In this document: piece after piece, positions 27,396 through 37,029 of the stretch
Position numbering within the stretch: the first letter of the stretch is position 1
How the letters are laid out: the number at the start of each line of letters is the position of its first letter
From: CAZYFH01 sp965249175
Lineage (GTDB): Bacteria > Acidobacteriota > Vicinamibacteria > Vicinamibacterales > UBA8438
Reading direction: 5' to 3'
Assembly (NCBI GenBank): GCA_965249175.1
Contig: OZ252227.1
Coordinates: forward strand, 5,890,001 to 5,954,000
DNA length: 64,000 nt
Translations under genes and position numbers: made by a program
Notes under the pieces: generated by a model
What the model was told of the DNA's origin: nothing
What the model saw: only the letters and a program-made list of their open reading frames with translations
Database searches by the model: none

Positions 27396-28637
27396 ATGCC
27401 TCTGGCGCCCGGTACCATGCTCGGCCCGTACGAGCTCGAGGCCCCGCTCGGCGCGGGCGGAATGGGCGTGGTCTATCAGGCCAGGGATACGCGTCTCGAT
27501 CGGACCGTCGCCATCAAGGTGCTGCCTCCCGACTTCGCGGACGACGCGGACCGTCGCCAACGCTTCGAGCGGGAAGCGCGCACGATCTCAAAGCTCAGCC
27601 ACCCGAACATCTGCGCGCTCTTCGACGTCGGTGAGCACGAGGGGCAGCCGTTCCTCGTCATGGAGGTGATCAGGGGCGTCACGGTACAGCAACGTCTCGC
27701 CGGCACACCGTTCAAGCCGTCCGAAGTGCTGGAGCTGGGCGCACAGCTCGCCGATGCCCTCGACGCCGCCCACACGGAACACATCATTCACCGGGACATC
27801 AAGCCCGCCAATGTGTTCGTCACCGACCGCGGTCAGGCAAAGCTCCTCGACTTCGGATTGGCCAAGCTGGCGCCCGACCGGGGGGCGCGCACCGAGACCG
27901 GCGACGCCTTCGGGGCGCGGACCATGCAGGACGACCAGCTTACCATGCCCGGGTCCGCGGTCGGCACCGTCGCCTACATGTCACCGGAGCAGGCGCGCGG
28001 CGAGATGCTGGACCATCGCACCGACGTCTTCTCGCTCGGCGCGGTGCTCTACGAGATGGTGGTCGGTCGCCAGGCGTTTTCCGGCGCCACGACCGCCGTG
28101 ATCTTCGAGGCAATTCTCAATCGACCCCCGCTCCCGCTTGCGCACGCCAATCTGGATGTACCTCCCAGGCTGCAGGAGATCATCTCCAACGCCCTCGAGA
28201 AGGACCGCGAGCTCCGCTACCAAAACGCCGCCGACCTGCGAGCGGACCTCAAGCGGGCAAAGCGTGATCTCGACTCGGGTCAGTCGGGTCTCGCGAGTCG
28301 CCTGTCGAGCGACGTCGCGCCGCTGGCGCCACCGCCGCCTCCGGAGATGGTCGGGGACTCGCAGTGGGTCTCGCTGTCATCACCGTCCCTCTCGGAAACA
28401 CGCGCCGAGCCTGACCCGAGCGTGAGCACGAAGAAGAGGCTGCTTGCCGCGCTGCTCTGTGTCCCGCCCCTCGGTTTGTTCGGTGCCCACCGCTTCTATG
28501 CTGGGCGGGGCACCTCCGCCGTCCTGCAGCTGCTGACGATCGGTGGCCTTGTCTTCTGGACACTCGCCGACATGCTCGTCATCGTCTTCGGCGAGTTCTC
28601 CGACCGAGACGGCAAGAAGATCAAGAACTGGATATGA
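27396..28637 (+). CDS. Membrane Ser/Thr protein kinase with C-terminal TM2 domain
   Basis: The 413-residue protein has a complete Hanks-type kinase (about 10-290): glycine loop LGAGGMGVVYQARD, K41 in VAIKVL, HRDIKPANV with D134, DFG at D152 and the activation segment ending GTVAYMSPEQA. A Pro/Ser linker leads to a TM2 module (about 345-410) with KRLLAALLCVPPLGLFGAHRFYAG and FWTLADMLVIVFGEFSDRDG. TM2 domains are usually found in small free proteins. Here one replaces the PD40/TolB tail common in neighbouring kinase genes. The kinase would face the cytoplasm. Confidence 0.9.
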   Translation: MPLAPGTMLGPYELEAPLGAGGMGVVYQARDTRLDRTVAIKVLPPDFADDADRRQRFEREARTISKLSHPNICALFDVGEHEGQPFLVMEVIRGVTVQQRLAGTPFKPSEVLELGAQLADALDAAHTEHIIHRDIKPANVFVTDRGQAKLLDFGLAKLAPDRGARTETGDAFGARTMQDDQLTMPGSAVGTVAYMSPEQARGEMLDHRTDVFSLGAVLYEMVVGRQAFSGATTAVIFEAILNRPPLPLAHANLDVPPRLQEIISNALEKDRELRYQNAADLRADLKRAKRDLDSGQSGLASRLSSDVAPLAPPPPPEMVGDSQWVSLSSPSLSETRAEPDPSVSTKKRLLAALLCVPPLGLFGAHRFYAGRGTSAVLQLLTIGGLVFWTLADMLVIVFGEFSDRDGKKIKNWI

Positions 28638-28653
28638 GCGCACGTGCCGACCG

Positions 28654-30033
28654 CTAGCGGGCCAGCGGCGTCCAGACCAGGGTCGTCGGGTGGAACTGGC
28701 TCCAGGCGAACCAGAACGCCTCGTGGCCCGTCAGCTCCGCACCGTCCGCTCCGTATACCCTGATCCCATCCGTCAGCCGCGCGGTGAGCCCCTCGAACGC
28801 GATCGCGTCCGCGCCGACCAGCGCCGCGCGCGCCGCGGCCACCGGGAGGGCGACCGGCGTCCCCGCCGGGGTGATGACACCGACCACCTTCTCCTGGACC
28901 GGGAGGCGCGGGTCGACGGCGCCGATCGGAAAGATGGGACCGTTGTCGTCGCGGCCGCGGAGCGGGTCGGACGGGTAGGTCCGGCCGATACCGCCGTCCG
29001 CGGCGAGGATGCGGGTGTCGGGATGGGCCGCCTTCCACGCACCCCAGGTCGTGGGCACAACCGAGACCTGCTCGAGCACGACGCCGGCCCTAGCCAGCGG
29101 CCCGGAGACCGCGGCGCCAGTGAACGTGTCGAAGACCGACGTGGTGGGAAGGTCGTACATGACCTTGTTCGATCGGGACAGGAGCCCCGAGGTCCGGAGC
29201 ACCACACGATCCGTTCCCGGGACGTTGTCGGTGACGTAGGCCTGGGCCGAGCCACAGAGCGTGCAATACGGGATCCCGAGGTCTCGTCCCCCCAGGGTGA
29301 GGTTGAGCATTTCGTGGATTTCCATCTGGTGCTTCGGTAGCGCGAGCGCCTCGCCGTTGACGACGACCCCGAAGACCACGCGGTCATCGTCGTACCAGGC
29401 GCCGCCGGTCGCGTCGGTCGTCGCTGGATCATCGAGCGCGGGAATGCAATTGCACAGTCCGTTCTGCCCGAAGGGCCGGTCGTCGGCGAGCACCCCACCC
29501 CAGGTGACGACCCGCCAGTCGATGGCGACGTCGTTGTCGAAGAACGCATCCCAGCGTTCGTCGATGGCGGTGTAGAGGCGCCTCTTCAGCTCGGGATAGC
29601 CCTCCCACGCCGGCAGGTCCCAGGCCATCAGCAGATTGAATGCCCACACGAACGGGACGGTCTCGGGAGGTGGACGCTCCACCCCGGTGAGACGCGTAAA
29701 GGCGAGGACGAGCTGATCGCGCGCCTCCAGACTCGGGTAGAAGCGCATCGCGTCAGCGAACAGCCACGCGATGCGCGCATCGTCGGTGGCGCTGGCAGCG
29801 TCGAGGGCGTCGTTGTCGAACGCGATCGTGAACACCGAGTCGACGAGCTCGGTGAGCGCGCGCTCCGTCGCCGCATCGAGCGGACCAGTCGACACATCGG
29901 GCGGCGGTGGGTGCGCCGAGCGTTCTGTCGCCGAGGAGGGAGACGGGGACGAGGGGGACGGCGGGGCGGCTGGCCCGCGCGCGCTGGTACACGCCGCCGC
30001 AAGGGCCAGCGTCACCCAACCGATGCGGCGCAT
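28654..30033 (-). CDS. DUF3179 lipoprotein
   Basis: From the ATG at 30033 the 459-residue protein begins MRRIGWVTLALAAACTS, a lipobox with Cys at residue 15. Starts at 30066 or 30072 would lengthen the n-region. After a Pro/Ser tether come an alpha-helical part and the DUF3179 core, with NGLCNCIPALDDP, the CxxC-containing GIPYCTLCGSAQAY, and TYPSDPLRGRDDNGPIFPIG. DUF3179 proteins are predicted extracytoplasmic with paired cysteines, and their activity is not established to my knowledge. It converges on the kinase gene and is divergent from the alpha/beta hydrolase, sharing about 100 bases of promoter space. Confidence 0.8.
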   Translation of the reverse strand: MRRIGWVTLALAAACTSARGPAAPPSPSSPSPSSATERSAHPPPPDVSTGPLDAATERALTELVDSVFTIAFDNDALDAASATDDARIAWLFADAMRFYPSLEARDQLVLAFTRLTGVERPPPETVPFVWAFNLLMAWDLPAWEGYPELKRRLYTAIDERWDAFFDNDVAIDWRVVTWGGVLADDRPFGQNGLCNCIPALDDPATTDATGGAWYDDDRVVFGVVVNGEALALPKHQMEIHEMLNLTLGGRDLGIPYCTLCGSAQAYVTDNVPGTDRVVLRTSGLLSRSNKVMYDLPTTSVFDTFTGAAVSGPLARAGVVLEQVSVVPTTWGAWKAAHPDTRILAADGGIGRTYPSDPLRGRDDNGPIFPIGAVDPRLPVQEKVVGVITPAGTPVALPVAAARAALVGADAIAFEGLTARLTDGIRVYGADGAELTGHEAFWFAWSQFHPTTLVWTPLAR

Positions 30034-30133
30034 CGCGCGTCCCCGGGTCACGCGTCGCCTTGGCATACCCACCGCACAGCCAGTATTGTGCCGGACGCCT
30101 CAGTGTCACAAGCGGAAACCCCATTGGAGTGCC

Positions 30134-31009
30134 ATGCCCGACAAGACGCTGGCCGCTAACGGAATCGAGATCTGGACCGAGGACTTCGGCAACCGGGACA
30201 ATCCCGCGACACTCCTGATCATGGGCGCGGGCGCGCAAGGTATCCGCTGGCCACAGGAGCTCGTTGACGGCCTCGTGAATGCGGGGCGCCACGTGATTCG
30301 CTACGACAACCGCGATACTGGCCAGTCCACATGCTTCGATTTCGCGACACACCCGTACACGCTGGACGATCTGGCGCTGGATGCGGTCGGCGTGCTGGAC
30401 GGCTACGGCATCGCGGCGGCGCACGTCGTTGGCGGGTCGATGGGCGGCATGATCGCGCAGACGCTGATGCTGAAACATCGCCCACGCGTGCGCTCGGCCA
30501 CCATCATCATGTCGTCGCCCATCTCCGGCGGAGGCGGGGATACGACGGAGTTCGCAACGAACGACTTGCCGGGGCCGAGCCAGGAGGTCATGGCAAAGCT
30601 GATGGTCCCAGGCGACGTTGGGGACACCCCGGAAGCTCAGATCGAACAGCGCCTGGGGGTGTACAGGTTGCTGAAGGGCAGCGCTGAGCCATTCGACGCG
30701 GCGCAACAGCGTGAGGTCACCAGGCGTGAAGTGGATCGGGCGCGGGACTTTTCGGCGGCAAAGAACCACGCGGTGGCGGTCGCACGGTCCACCCCACGCG
30801 ACCGTCGGCCGCTCCTGCGCTCGGTGGAGGTGCCGACACTCGTGGTGCACGGCACGGAAGATCCAATCCTGCCCTACGCGCATGGTGTCTCGCTAGCGGA
30901 GACCATCCCTGGCGCCGAGCTGCTCACCCTCGAGCGCGCCGGTCACGACCTGCCGCAGGTCTATATGCGCGAGCTGGTGGCACGCATCGCGAAGCTGAAG
31001 GGCGTCTGA
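30134..31009 (+). CDS. Alpha/beta hydrolase
   Basis: The 291-residue cytoplasmic enzyme has the oxyanion strand TLLIMGAGAQGIRWP, the nucleophile elbow GGSMGG with S102, the acid in VVHGTEDPILP and the histidine in ERAGHDLPQ. Its pattern (NGIEIWTEDFG; YDNRDTGQST) matches hydrolases often annotated as esterases or aclacinomycin-methylesterase-like proteins. The substrate is unknown. GGAG eight bases before the ATG supports the start. It is transcribed alone, with a MITE-like element downstream. Confidence 0.85.
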   Translation: MPDKTLAANGIEIWTEDFGNRDNPATLLIMGAGAQGIRWPQELVDGLVNAGRHVIRYDNRDTGQSTCFDFATHPYTLDDLALDAVGVLDGYGIAAAHVVGGSMGGMIAQTLMLKHRPRVRSATIIMSSPISGGGGDTTEFATNDLPGPSQEVMAKLMVPGDVGDTPEAQIEQRLGVYRLLKGSAEPFDAAQQREVTRREVDRARDFSAAKNHAVAVARSTPRDRRPLLRSVEVPTLVVHGTEDPILPYAHGVSLAETIPGAELLTLERAGHDLPQVYMRELVARIAKLKGV

Positions 31010-31054
31010 GCAGCGTCGCGCCGCGTACCCTCCCGAAGAGGGAGTGTCCGCTGA

Positions 31055-31208
31055 CCCAGAACTCACTTGGGTTGCCATGTGTGGCGCCGGGCTGGACGCC
31101 AAGGGCAAGGCGCGACGAGGGAAGTTTGGCGGGCCCAAATGACCGAGGAGCAACGCCGCCCTCGTCGTTCAGAACGAGCCAGACGTGGCAACTCAAGTGA
31201 GTTCTGGG
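31055..31208. mobile_element. MITE-like element with 26-base terminal inverted repeats
   Basis: The 340-base gap between the hydrolase and the deacetylase contains a 154-base unit. Its ends, 31055-31080 and 31183-31208, are inverted repeats matching at 24 of 26 positions (outer part CCCAGAACTCACTTG). A second, inner pair (CGACGAGGG and CCCTCGTCG) lies within the loop, so the whole unit can fold as a long hairpin. It has no coding capacity, and no clear target duplication was seen. This is the form of a miniature inverted-repeat transposable element or a large REP-type unit. Confidence 0.65.
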
Positions 31209-31350
31209 GTTAGAGTCCGCCGTCGCCACGGGCCGGTGACATAATCGGCCCAGCCTCTCCACGCTCACGAGTGGAACGGACGCGGCCCGACGTAGATCGG
31301 CCGTCCACCGCGGGGTGCGATGTTCATCGTCCAGGAGCAAGGAGCTCGTC

Positions 31351-32340
31351 ATGAGCACACACTTCGCTGGGCCGTCCGTGCTCGTCGGCGTGCTGGTACT
31401 CGCGATCGGCGCGCTGTCCCAGTGCCGAGCGGCCAGCCAGGAGTCGCCGGAACCGTCGCCGCTGCCCGGCACGCGGCTGAGCGTCGGCGAGCTCGAGGCC
31501 CAGTTCACACGGGTGAGCGCCGGTCGCCGGCTCAAGCCCGAGTCGTGGCCCGATGGTGGGCGGGTGGCTGTCGCCCTGAGCTTCGACATCGACAATGCCG
31601 CCGGGAACCTGGCGCGTGGAGACCTCCGTCCGGAGGCGCTCTCGAGGGGCGAGTACGGCGCGATGGATGGCTTGCCGCGGGTGCTCCGCGTCCTCGACAA
31701 GCACGCGGTGCCGGCGACGTTCTTCATCCCGGCGGTCAGCGCCATCTTGCATCCACAGATGATCCCGGACATCCTCGCCAGAGCGCGCCACGAGATCGGC
31801 GCGCATGGCTGGATCCACGAGAACCTCGCCGAGATGGGGAGTGAAGCGGAAGAAAAGCGTCTGCTGGATCAGTCCATCGACTACCTGACCGAGGCGACGG
31901 GCCGGCGGCCGGTTGGGTTCCGTTCACCCGGCGCGAATTACAGCCCGTGGACGTTCACGCTCTTGCACGAGGCCGGCTTCCTCTACGAGAGCACGCTGAT
32001 GGCGAGCGACGATGCGTACGAGCTGCTGCTCGACGGCGAACCCTCAGGTATGGTCGAGCTGCCCATCGAATGGCTCCTCGACGACTTCCCGTACTTCCAG
32101 AACACCCTCAACGGGTCGCTCCCCGACCCGGAACAGGTGTTTCGCGTCTATCGATCGGAGTTCGACGTCGCCTACGAGGAAGGCGGGCTGTATGTGCTGA
32201 CGATGCACCCGCATGTCATCGGGCATCGCTCGCGCGCCGCCGAGCTCGACACGCTGATCGCGTATATGAAATCGAAGGACAGCGTCTGGTTTGCGACGCA
32301 CGAACAGGTCGCGCGATACGTCTGGGAGGAAGCAGGATGA
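31351..32340 (+). CDS. Secreted polysaccharide deacetylase (NodB-like)
   Basis: The 329-residue protein has a signal sequence and then a NodB barrel. Metal and base residues are in VALSFDIDNAAG (D79/D81) and EIGAHGWIHENL (H152, H156); RSPGANYSPWTFTLL and YVLTMHPHVIGHRSRA supply later motifs. The form with MDGLPRVLRVLDKHAVPATF is close to the PuuE/allantoinase-like branch, so the substrate could be a non-carbohydrate amide as well as an N-acetyl sugar. AAGGAG at 31339-31344 supports the start. Its stop overlaps the penicillin acylase start, so the two amide-cleaving enzymes are coupled. Confidence 0.85.
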   Translation: MSTHFAGPSVLVGVLVLAIGALSQCRAASQESPEPSPLPGTRLSVGELEAQFTRVSAGRRLKPESWPDGGRVAVALSFDIDNAAGNLARGDLRPEALSRGEYGAMDGLPRVLRVLDKHAVPATFFIPAVSAILHPQMIPDILARARHEIGAHGWIHENLAEMGSEAEEKRLLDQSIDYLTEATGRRPVGFRSPGANYSPWTFTLLHEAGFLYESTLMASDDAYELLLDGEPSGMVELPIEWLLDDFPYFQNTLNGSLPDPEQVFRVYRSEFDVAYEEGGLYVLTMHPHVIGHRSRAAELDTLIAYMKSKDSVWFATHEQVARYVWEEAG

Positions 32341-34772
32341 GAGCCACGACTCCGACGCGCGTCTTCTTGCCGATCTTCGCGCTGATGGCCCTGGTGGTTG
32401 CGACGCTCGGGGTTCCGCTGGATGCTGTGGCGCAAACCGAGACGCGGCAGGTGGAAGGGCTCGCCGAGCCGGTGGAGATCCTGATCGACCGCTGGGGCAT
32501 CCCCCACATCTATGCCGAGACGGAGGAGGACCTCTTCTTCGCCCAGGGGTTCAACGCCGCGCGGGATCGCCTGTTCCAACTGGAGCTGTGGCGCCGGCAG
32601 GTCACGGGCACGGTGTCGGAGCTACTGGGCCCTCGCACCCTCGACAAGGACATCGGCGCGCGGCTCCTCCGGTACCAGGGAGATCTCGATCAGGAGCTGA
32701 ACCACTACCACGAGCGCGGGACGACGGTCTTCGAGGCGTTCGTCCGAGGGGTGAACGCGTATATCGCGCTGACGGAGGAGGACCCCGAACTGCTACCTCT
32801 GGAGTTCCGGCTGCTAGGGACGACGCCCGGCAAGTGGACGCTCGAGGTGGTCGTCTCGAGGCTGAACGGGCTCTACAGCAACGTCACCAGTGAGGTGCGG
32901 AATGCACAGCTCCTCCAGACGATGGATGCGGATACCCTCCGCCGCCTGTCCGATTTCCGGCCGCGCAACCCCGACCTGTCCGACCACGGCGTCGACCTGT
33001 CCTTGATCACGCGGGACGTCGTGAAGCTATATCTCGCGGCGCGGGCGCCGGTCGATTTCGTCCCGGCGGACATCGCGCCGGCCTACCGGACACAAGAGAC
33101 GGATACCGGCGCCTCGCAGGCAGCCGCTCTCCTGCCAGGCACCCGGCTGACGGATTGGGTCGCCGAGGGATTCGGCAGCAACAACTGGGTCGTCAGTGGC
33201 GACCGGACGCTTTCCGGTTCCCCGATCCTCGCGAACGATCCTCACCGGGCGGTGTCGGTGCCGGCGTTGCGCTACGTGGTCCACCTGGTCGGACCGGGGT
33301 GGAACGCCATCGGCTCGGGCGAGCCGACCGTCCCCGGCGTGTCGATGGGACACAACGAGCAGGGCGCCTGGGGGCTGACGATCCATGGGCGCGACATGGA
33401 GGACCTCTACGTCTACGACACGAACCCGGACAACCCCAATCAGTACCGATACCAGGACGCGTGGGAAGACATGCGGATCGTCCGCGAGACGATCCCCGTC
33501 AGAGGCCGCGACGCCGTGCCCGTCGATCTGAAGTTCACACGACACGGACCGGTGTTGTCCGAGGACCCGGACCACAACAAGGCCTATGCGCTCCGGGCCG
33601 CGTGGCAGCAGACGGGCGCGTCGCCCTATCTGGCCGACCTGCGATACGGCAGGGCGACCACATGGGAGGAGTTCCGCGAGGGCGCGTCGTATCACCTGGG
33701 GCCGGCGCACAACGTCGTCTGGGCGGATGTGCATGGCGACATCGGCTGGCAGGTCACCGGCCTCGCCCCGATGCGGAGTTGGAGCGGGCTCCTGCCGGTG
33801 CCGGGCGATGGCCGCTTCGAGTGGAACGGGTCGATGCCGGTCAAGGAGCTGCCGCACGTGCTGAACCCCGAGGCCGGTTTCTTCGCCACCGCGAACGAGG
33901 CGAACGTCCCGGACGACTATCCGCACGTCTTCTCCTATAGCTATGCTGAACCGCTTCGCTCGGCCCGCATCCACGAGCTGCTCGGCGACTCCCGGAATTA
34001 CTTGACTGTCGCGGACATGCACGCGATCCAGCAGGACCAGTTCGCGATTCCCGCCCGCGTCTTGCTTCCGCTGCTCGACGGGCTCGGCTCGGACGATACC
34101 GAGGTGCGCCACGCGCTCGATCTGCTACGCGCCTGGGACAAGCGGCTCGACAGGGACTCGGCGACCGCCGCGATTTACATCGCGTGGGAGCGACGTCTGC
34201 GCGCACATGCCGAGCGGATGTTCGTCCCCGCGGCCGCGCGCATGAACGTGCCCACGGTGCGGCTGCTCGACTGGTACACCGCGCCCGATGGCCACTTCGG
34301 CGATGACCCGATCAAGGGGCGGGACGCGCTGTTGATCCAGAGCGTGCGGGAGGCGCTGGACGATCTGCATGAGCGGCTCGGTGATGACATGACCGAGTGG
34401 CGCTACGGCGATCCGCGATACAAGCACATCGCCATCCGCCACGTGATGAGCGGGGTCGTGAACGCAGAGACACGCGAGAGGCTCGATGTGGGACCCGCGC
34501 CGCGTGGCGGGACGTCGTATACGGTCAATCCGACGAGCGGCGGCGACAACCAAACGAGCGGTCCGTCGTACCGGATCATTGCCGACACGTCCGATTGGGA
34601 CAACTCGGTGGCCACGATCAACGTGCCCGGCCAGTCGGGCGACCCCGAGAGCCCGCACTATCGCGACCTGTTCGAGCTGTACGCGGCCGGCAAGCACACG
34701 CCGATCTTCTTCTCCCGCGAGAAGGTGGAATCGGTGACCAAGCGGACGCTGCACCTGGTGCCGCGTCGATGA
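32337..34772 (+). CDS. Penicillin acylase family Ntn-hydrolase
   Basis: The 811-residue precursor has a signal peptide (ends AVAQ) and an alpha-chain with EILIDRWGIPHIYAETEED and AQGFNAARDRLFQLELWRR. A linker precedes the beta-chain starting at S281 in GFGSNNWVV. That serine becomes the N-terminal nucleophile after self-cleavage. Further family marks are ILANDPHRAVSVP, the GPGWNAIGSGEPTVPGVSMG segment and NPTSGGDNQTSGPSYR. The enzyme acts in the periplasm on N-acyl amides such as acyl-homoserine lactones or beta-lactam side chains, and which one is unknown. ATGA overlap couples it to the deacetylase. Confidence 0.9.
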   Translation: MRATTPTRVFLPIFALMALVVATLGVPLDAVAQTETRQVEGLAEPVEILIDRWGIPHIYAETEEDLFFAQGFNAARDRLFQLELWRRQVTGTVSELLGPRTLDKDIGARLLRYQGDLDQELNHYHERGTTVFEAFVRGVNAYIALTEEDPELLPLEFRLLGTTPGKWTLEVVVSRLNGLYSNVTSEVRNAQLLQTMDADTLRRLSDFRPRNPDLSDHGVDLSLITRDVVKLYLAARAPVDFVPADIAPAYRTQETDTGASQAAALLPGTRLTDWVAEGFGSNNWVVSGDRTLSGSPILANDPHRAVSVPALRYVVHLVGPGWNAIGSGEPTVPGVSMGHNEQGAWGLTIHGRDMEDLYVYDTNPDNPNQYRYQDAWEDMRIVRETIPVRGRDAVPVDLKFTRHGPVLSEDPDHNKAYALRAAWQQTGASPYLADLRYGRATTWEEFREGASYHLGPAHNVVWADVHGDIGWQVTGLAPMRSWSGLLPVPGDGRFEWNGSMPVKELPHVLNPEAGFFATANEANVPDDYPHVFSYSYAEPLRSARIHELLGDSRNYLTVADMHAIQQDQFAIPARVLLPLLDGLGSDDTEVRHALDLLRAWDKRLDRDSATAAIYIAWERRLRAHAERMFVPAAARMNVPTVRLLDWYTAPDGHFGDDPIKGRDALLIQSVREALDDLHERLGDDMTEWRYGDPRYKHIAIRHVMSGVVNAETRERLDVGPAPRGGTSYTVNPTSGGDNQTSGPSYRIIADTSDWDNSVATINVPGQSGDPESPHYRDLFELYAAGKHTPIFFSREKVESVTKRTLHLVPRR

Positions 34773-34829
34773 GGCCGATCAACTGGTCGTGCAACAGGCG
34801 CCGACACAGCGGATGAGCATCGCGGCTCG

Positions 34830-35455
34830 AGGAGCCGCTGCTGGCTCCGCCCGCTCCCTACGACTCCCCGAGGATTTCTCCGGATGGACGCTTCGTCGCC
34901 GCGGAAGTGCGGGACCCCCAGAACACCGACGTCATGGTGTACGACCTCGAACGGGACACGCCGACCCGACTGACGTTCGATCCAGGCTGAAGGACTGATC
35001 GAACGGAGTTCAATGACGTCTACGCTGAAGTCTCCCCCGACGGCCACTGGATGGCCTATGCGTCCACCGAGTCGGGGCAGTTCGAGGTCTACGTCCGGCC
35101 GTTCCCGAATGTGGAAGACGGCCGCTGGCAGATTTCGCGTGACGGTGGGAACGAACCGCTCTGGGGGCCCGACGGGGGCGAGCTGTTCTTTCGGGACGAC
35201 GCGGCAGGTTCGATGATGATCGTCGCCGCCGAGACCGAGCCGATCTTCAACCATGGGAATCCCGAAGTGCTGTTCGCCGCCTCGTACCGGGGAGGCGCGG
35301 CCGATCGCGCCAGGCCGTTCGATCTCTCCCCGAACGGGGAGCGGTTCCTCATGATCAAGAACACCGCGTCGGGGGACGACGTCGCCACGGACGCTCCGAT
35401 TGTGGTCGTCCTCGATTGGATCGAGGAGCTCAGGCAGCTCGCCCCGGTCGACTGA
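34830..35455 (+). pseudogene. Remnant of a PD40/TolB-like kinase tail
   Basis: One frame carries the propeller remnant SPRISPDGRFVAAEVRDP through LERDTPTRLTFDPG, is stopped by TGA at 34988-34990, and resumes as EFNDVYAEVSPDGHWMAYAS up to LDWIEELRQL. The end matches the C-terminus of the IS-broken kinase gene further right (NWVEELKRL). Nothing upstream encodes the kinase part, so this is a degraded tail only. Between 34773 and 34830 I see no feature. Confidence 0.65.
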
Positions 35456-35471
35456 CGCCGCGACCCGCGCT

Positions 35472-36980
35472 CTACTTCATCGTCGGCATCGTCAAACTGA
35501 CCGCGTCCGGGGCGTCCGGCCAGCGCTTCGTAATCACCTTAGTGCGCGTGTAGAACTTCACCCCCTCGGCGCCGTGCACATGGAGGTCGCCGAACAGCGA
35601 GTCCTTCCACCCACCGAACGAGAAGAACGCCATCGGCACCGGGATCGGGACGTTGACCCCGACCATGCCGACTTCGATCTCGTGCTCGAAGCGCCGCGCG
35701 GACGCCCCGGAGGCCGTGAAGACGGCCGTGCCGTTCCCGTAGGGGTTCCGGTTGACGAGCTCGATCGCCTCGCCGAGCGTCTCCGCTCGGACGACGACAA
35801 GGACCGGGCCGAAGATCTCGTCCCGGTAGATCGTCATCTCCGGCGTGACGTGGTCGAAGAGAGTCGGTCCGACGAAGTAGCCACCCGAGCCCCCATCGAC
35901 GGTGATACTCCGACCGTCGACCGCGAGCGTGGCGCCCTCGCCGGCGCCGATGTCGATGTAGCTCGTGACGCGCGCCAGGTGTTCCGCCGTGACCAGCGGC
36001 CCCATCTCGACGCCGGCGCGATCGCCGGGGCCGACGGTCAGCGCCGCGGCGCGTTCCGCGAGTTTCTGCACGAACGGCTCACCTGCCTCACCGACGGCGA
36101 CGACGGCCGAAATCGCCATGCAGCGCTCACCGGCGGAACCGTAGGCCGCTCCGGTCAGCGCATCGGCGGCGCCGTCGAGGTCGGCGTCGGGCAACACCAC
36201 GGCGTGGTTCTTCGCCCCGCCGAGCGCCTGCACGCGTTTCCCGTTGTTCGTCGCGGTCTCATAGACATACCGGGCGACCGGCGTAGAGCCGACGAACGAC
36301 ACGGCCGCGACGTCGGGGTGCACGAGCAAGGCGTCGACCGCCGCCTTGTCGCCGTGGACGACGTTGAGCACGCCGTCAGGCAGCCCTGCCTCCTGGAACA
36401 GCCGCGCCAGCAGCATGCTGGCCGAGGGGTCCTTCTCCGACGGCTTCAGGATGAATGTGTTGCCGCACGCGAGGGCGACCGGGATCATCCACAGCGGCAC
36501 CATGACCGGGAAGTTGAAGGGGCTGATGCCGACGCAGACGCCGAGTGGCTGCTTGAGCGTGTGCGAGTCGATCCCGGTCCCGACGTTGTCGGAGTGCTCG
36601 CCCTTCAGCAGGTGCGGAATCCCGGTGGCGAACTCGATCACTTCGAGGCCCCGCTGCACGGAGCCGACCGCGTCCGGGATCGTCTTGCCGTGCTCGACGG
36701 TAATGAGCCGCGCCAGATCGTCCTTGTGCCGGTCGACGAGATCGCGCGCCTTCATCAGCGTCCGCGCACGAACGAGGGGCGAGGTCGCGCGCCACGCCGG
36801 CCATGCCGCGCGGGCGGCCGCAACCGCGCGATCGACGTCCTCGGCGGTCGCGAACGCGACCTGGCGCACCACGTCTCCGGTGGCCGAGTTCGTCACCTGA
36901 CCGTGTCGGGTTCCCGCACTCGCGGTCTCGCGACCGTTGATCCAAAACGGCACGGTGGCAGTCGCGGCATCTATCGTCAT
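35472..36980 (-). CDS. mmsA: Methylmalonate-semialdehyde dehydrogenase (CoA-acylating)
   Basis: The 502-residue aldehyde dehydrogenase has catalytic C287 in GSAGERCMAIS and the CoA-dependent signature LGGAKNHAVVLPD, where Asn replaces the usual general-base Glu, as in MmsA. The cofactor-binding block VGISPFNFPVMVPLWMIP and the C-terminal VGVNVPIPVPMAFFSFGG are also typical. It converts methylmalonate semialdehyde (valine, inositol or thymine catabolism) to propionyl-CoA with NAD+. GAGGGA supports the ATG start. It lies 49 bases after the GMC oxidoreductase, so an alcohol-to-aldehyde-to-CoA route is plausible. Confidence 0.9.
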   Translation of the reverse strand: MTIDAATATVPFWINGRETASAGTRHGQVTNSATGDVVRQVAFATAEDVDRAVAAARAAWPAWRATSPLVRARTLMKARDLVDRHKDDLARLITVEHGKTIPDAVGSVQRGLEVIEFATGIPHLLKGEHSDNVGTGIDSHTLKQPLGVCVGISPFNFPVMVPLWMIPVALACGNTFILKPSEKDPSASMLLARLFQEAGLPDGVLNVVHGDKAAVDALLVHPDVAAVSFVGSTPVARYVYETATNNGKRVQALGGAKNHAVVLPDADLDGAADALTGAAYGSAGERCMAISAVVAVGEAGEPFVQKLAERAAALTVGPGDRAGVEMGPLVTAEHLARVTSYIDIGAGEGATLAVDGRSITVDGGSGGYFVGPTLFDHVTPEMTIYRDEIFGPVLVVVRAETLGEAIELVNRNPYGNGTAVFTASGASARRFEHEIEVGMVGVNVPIPVPMAFFSFGGWKDSLFGDLHVHGAEGVKFYTRTKVITKRWPDAPDAVSLTMPTMK

Positions 36981-37029
36981 CGTGCTCCCTCAGGTCCGTC
37001 TGCCGCTGCGAAGCCGAGCGTGCGGTCCG

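Noticed and set aside
34988..34990. The in-frame TGA as a selenocysteine codon
   Set aside because: It falls in a propeller remnant with no Cys at that place in the related copy, and no SECIS-like hairpin was recognised. A nonsense mutation is simpler.
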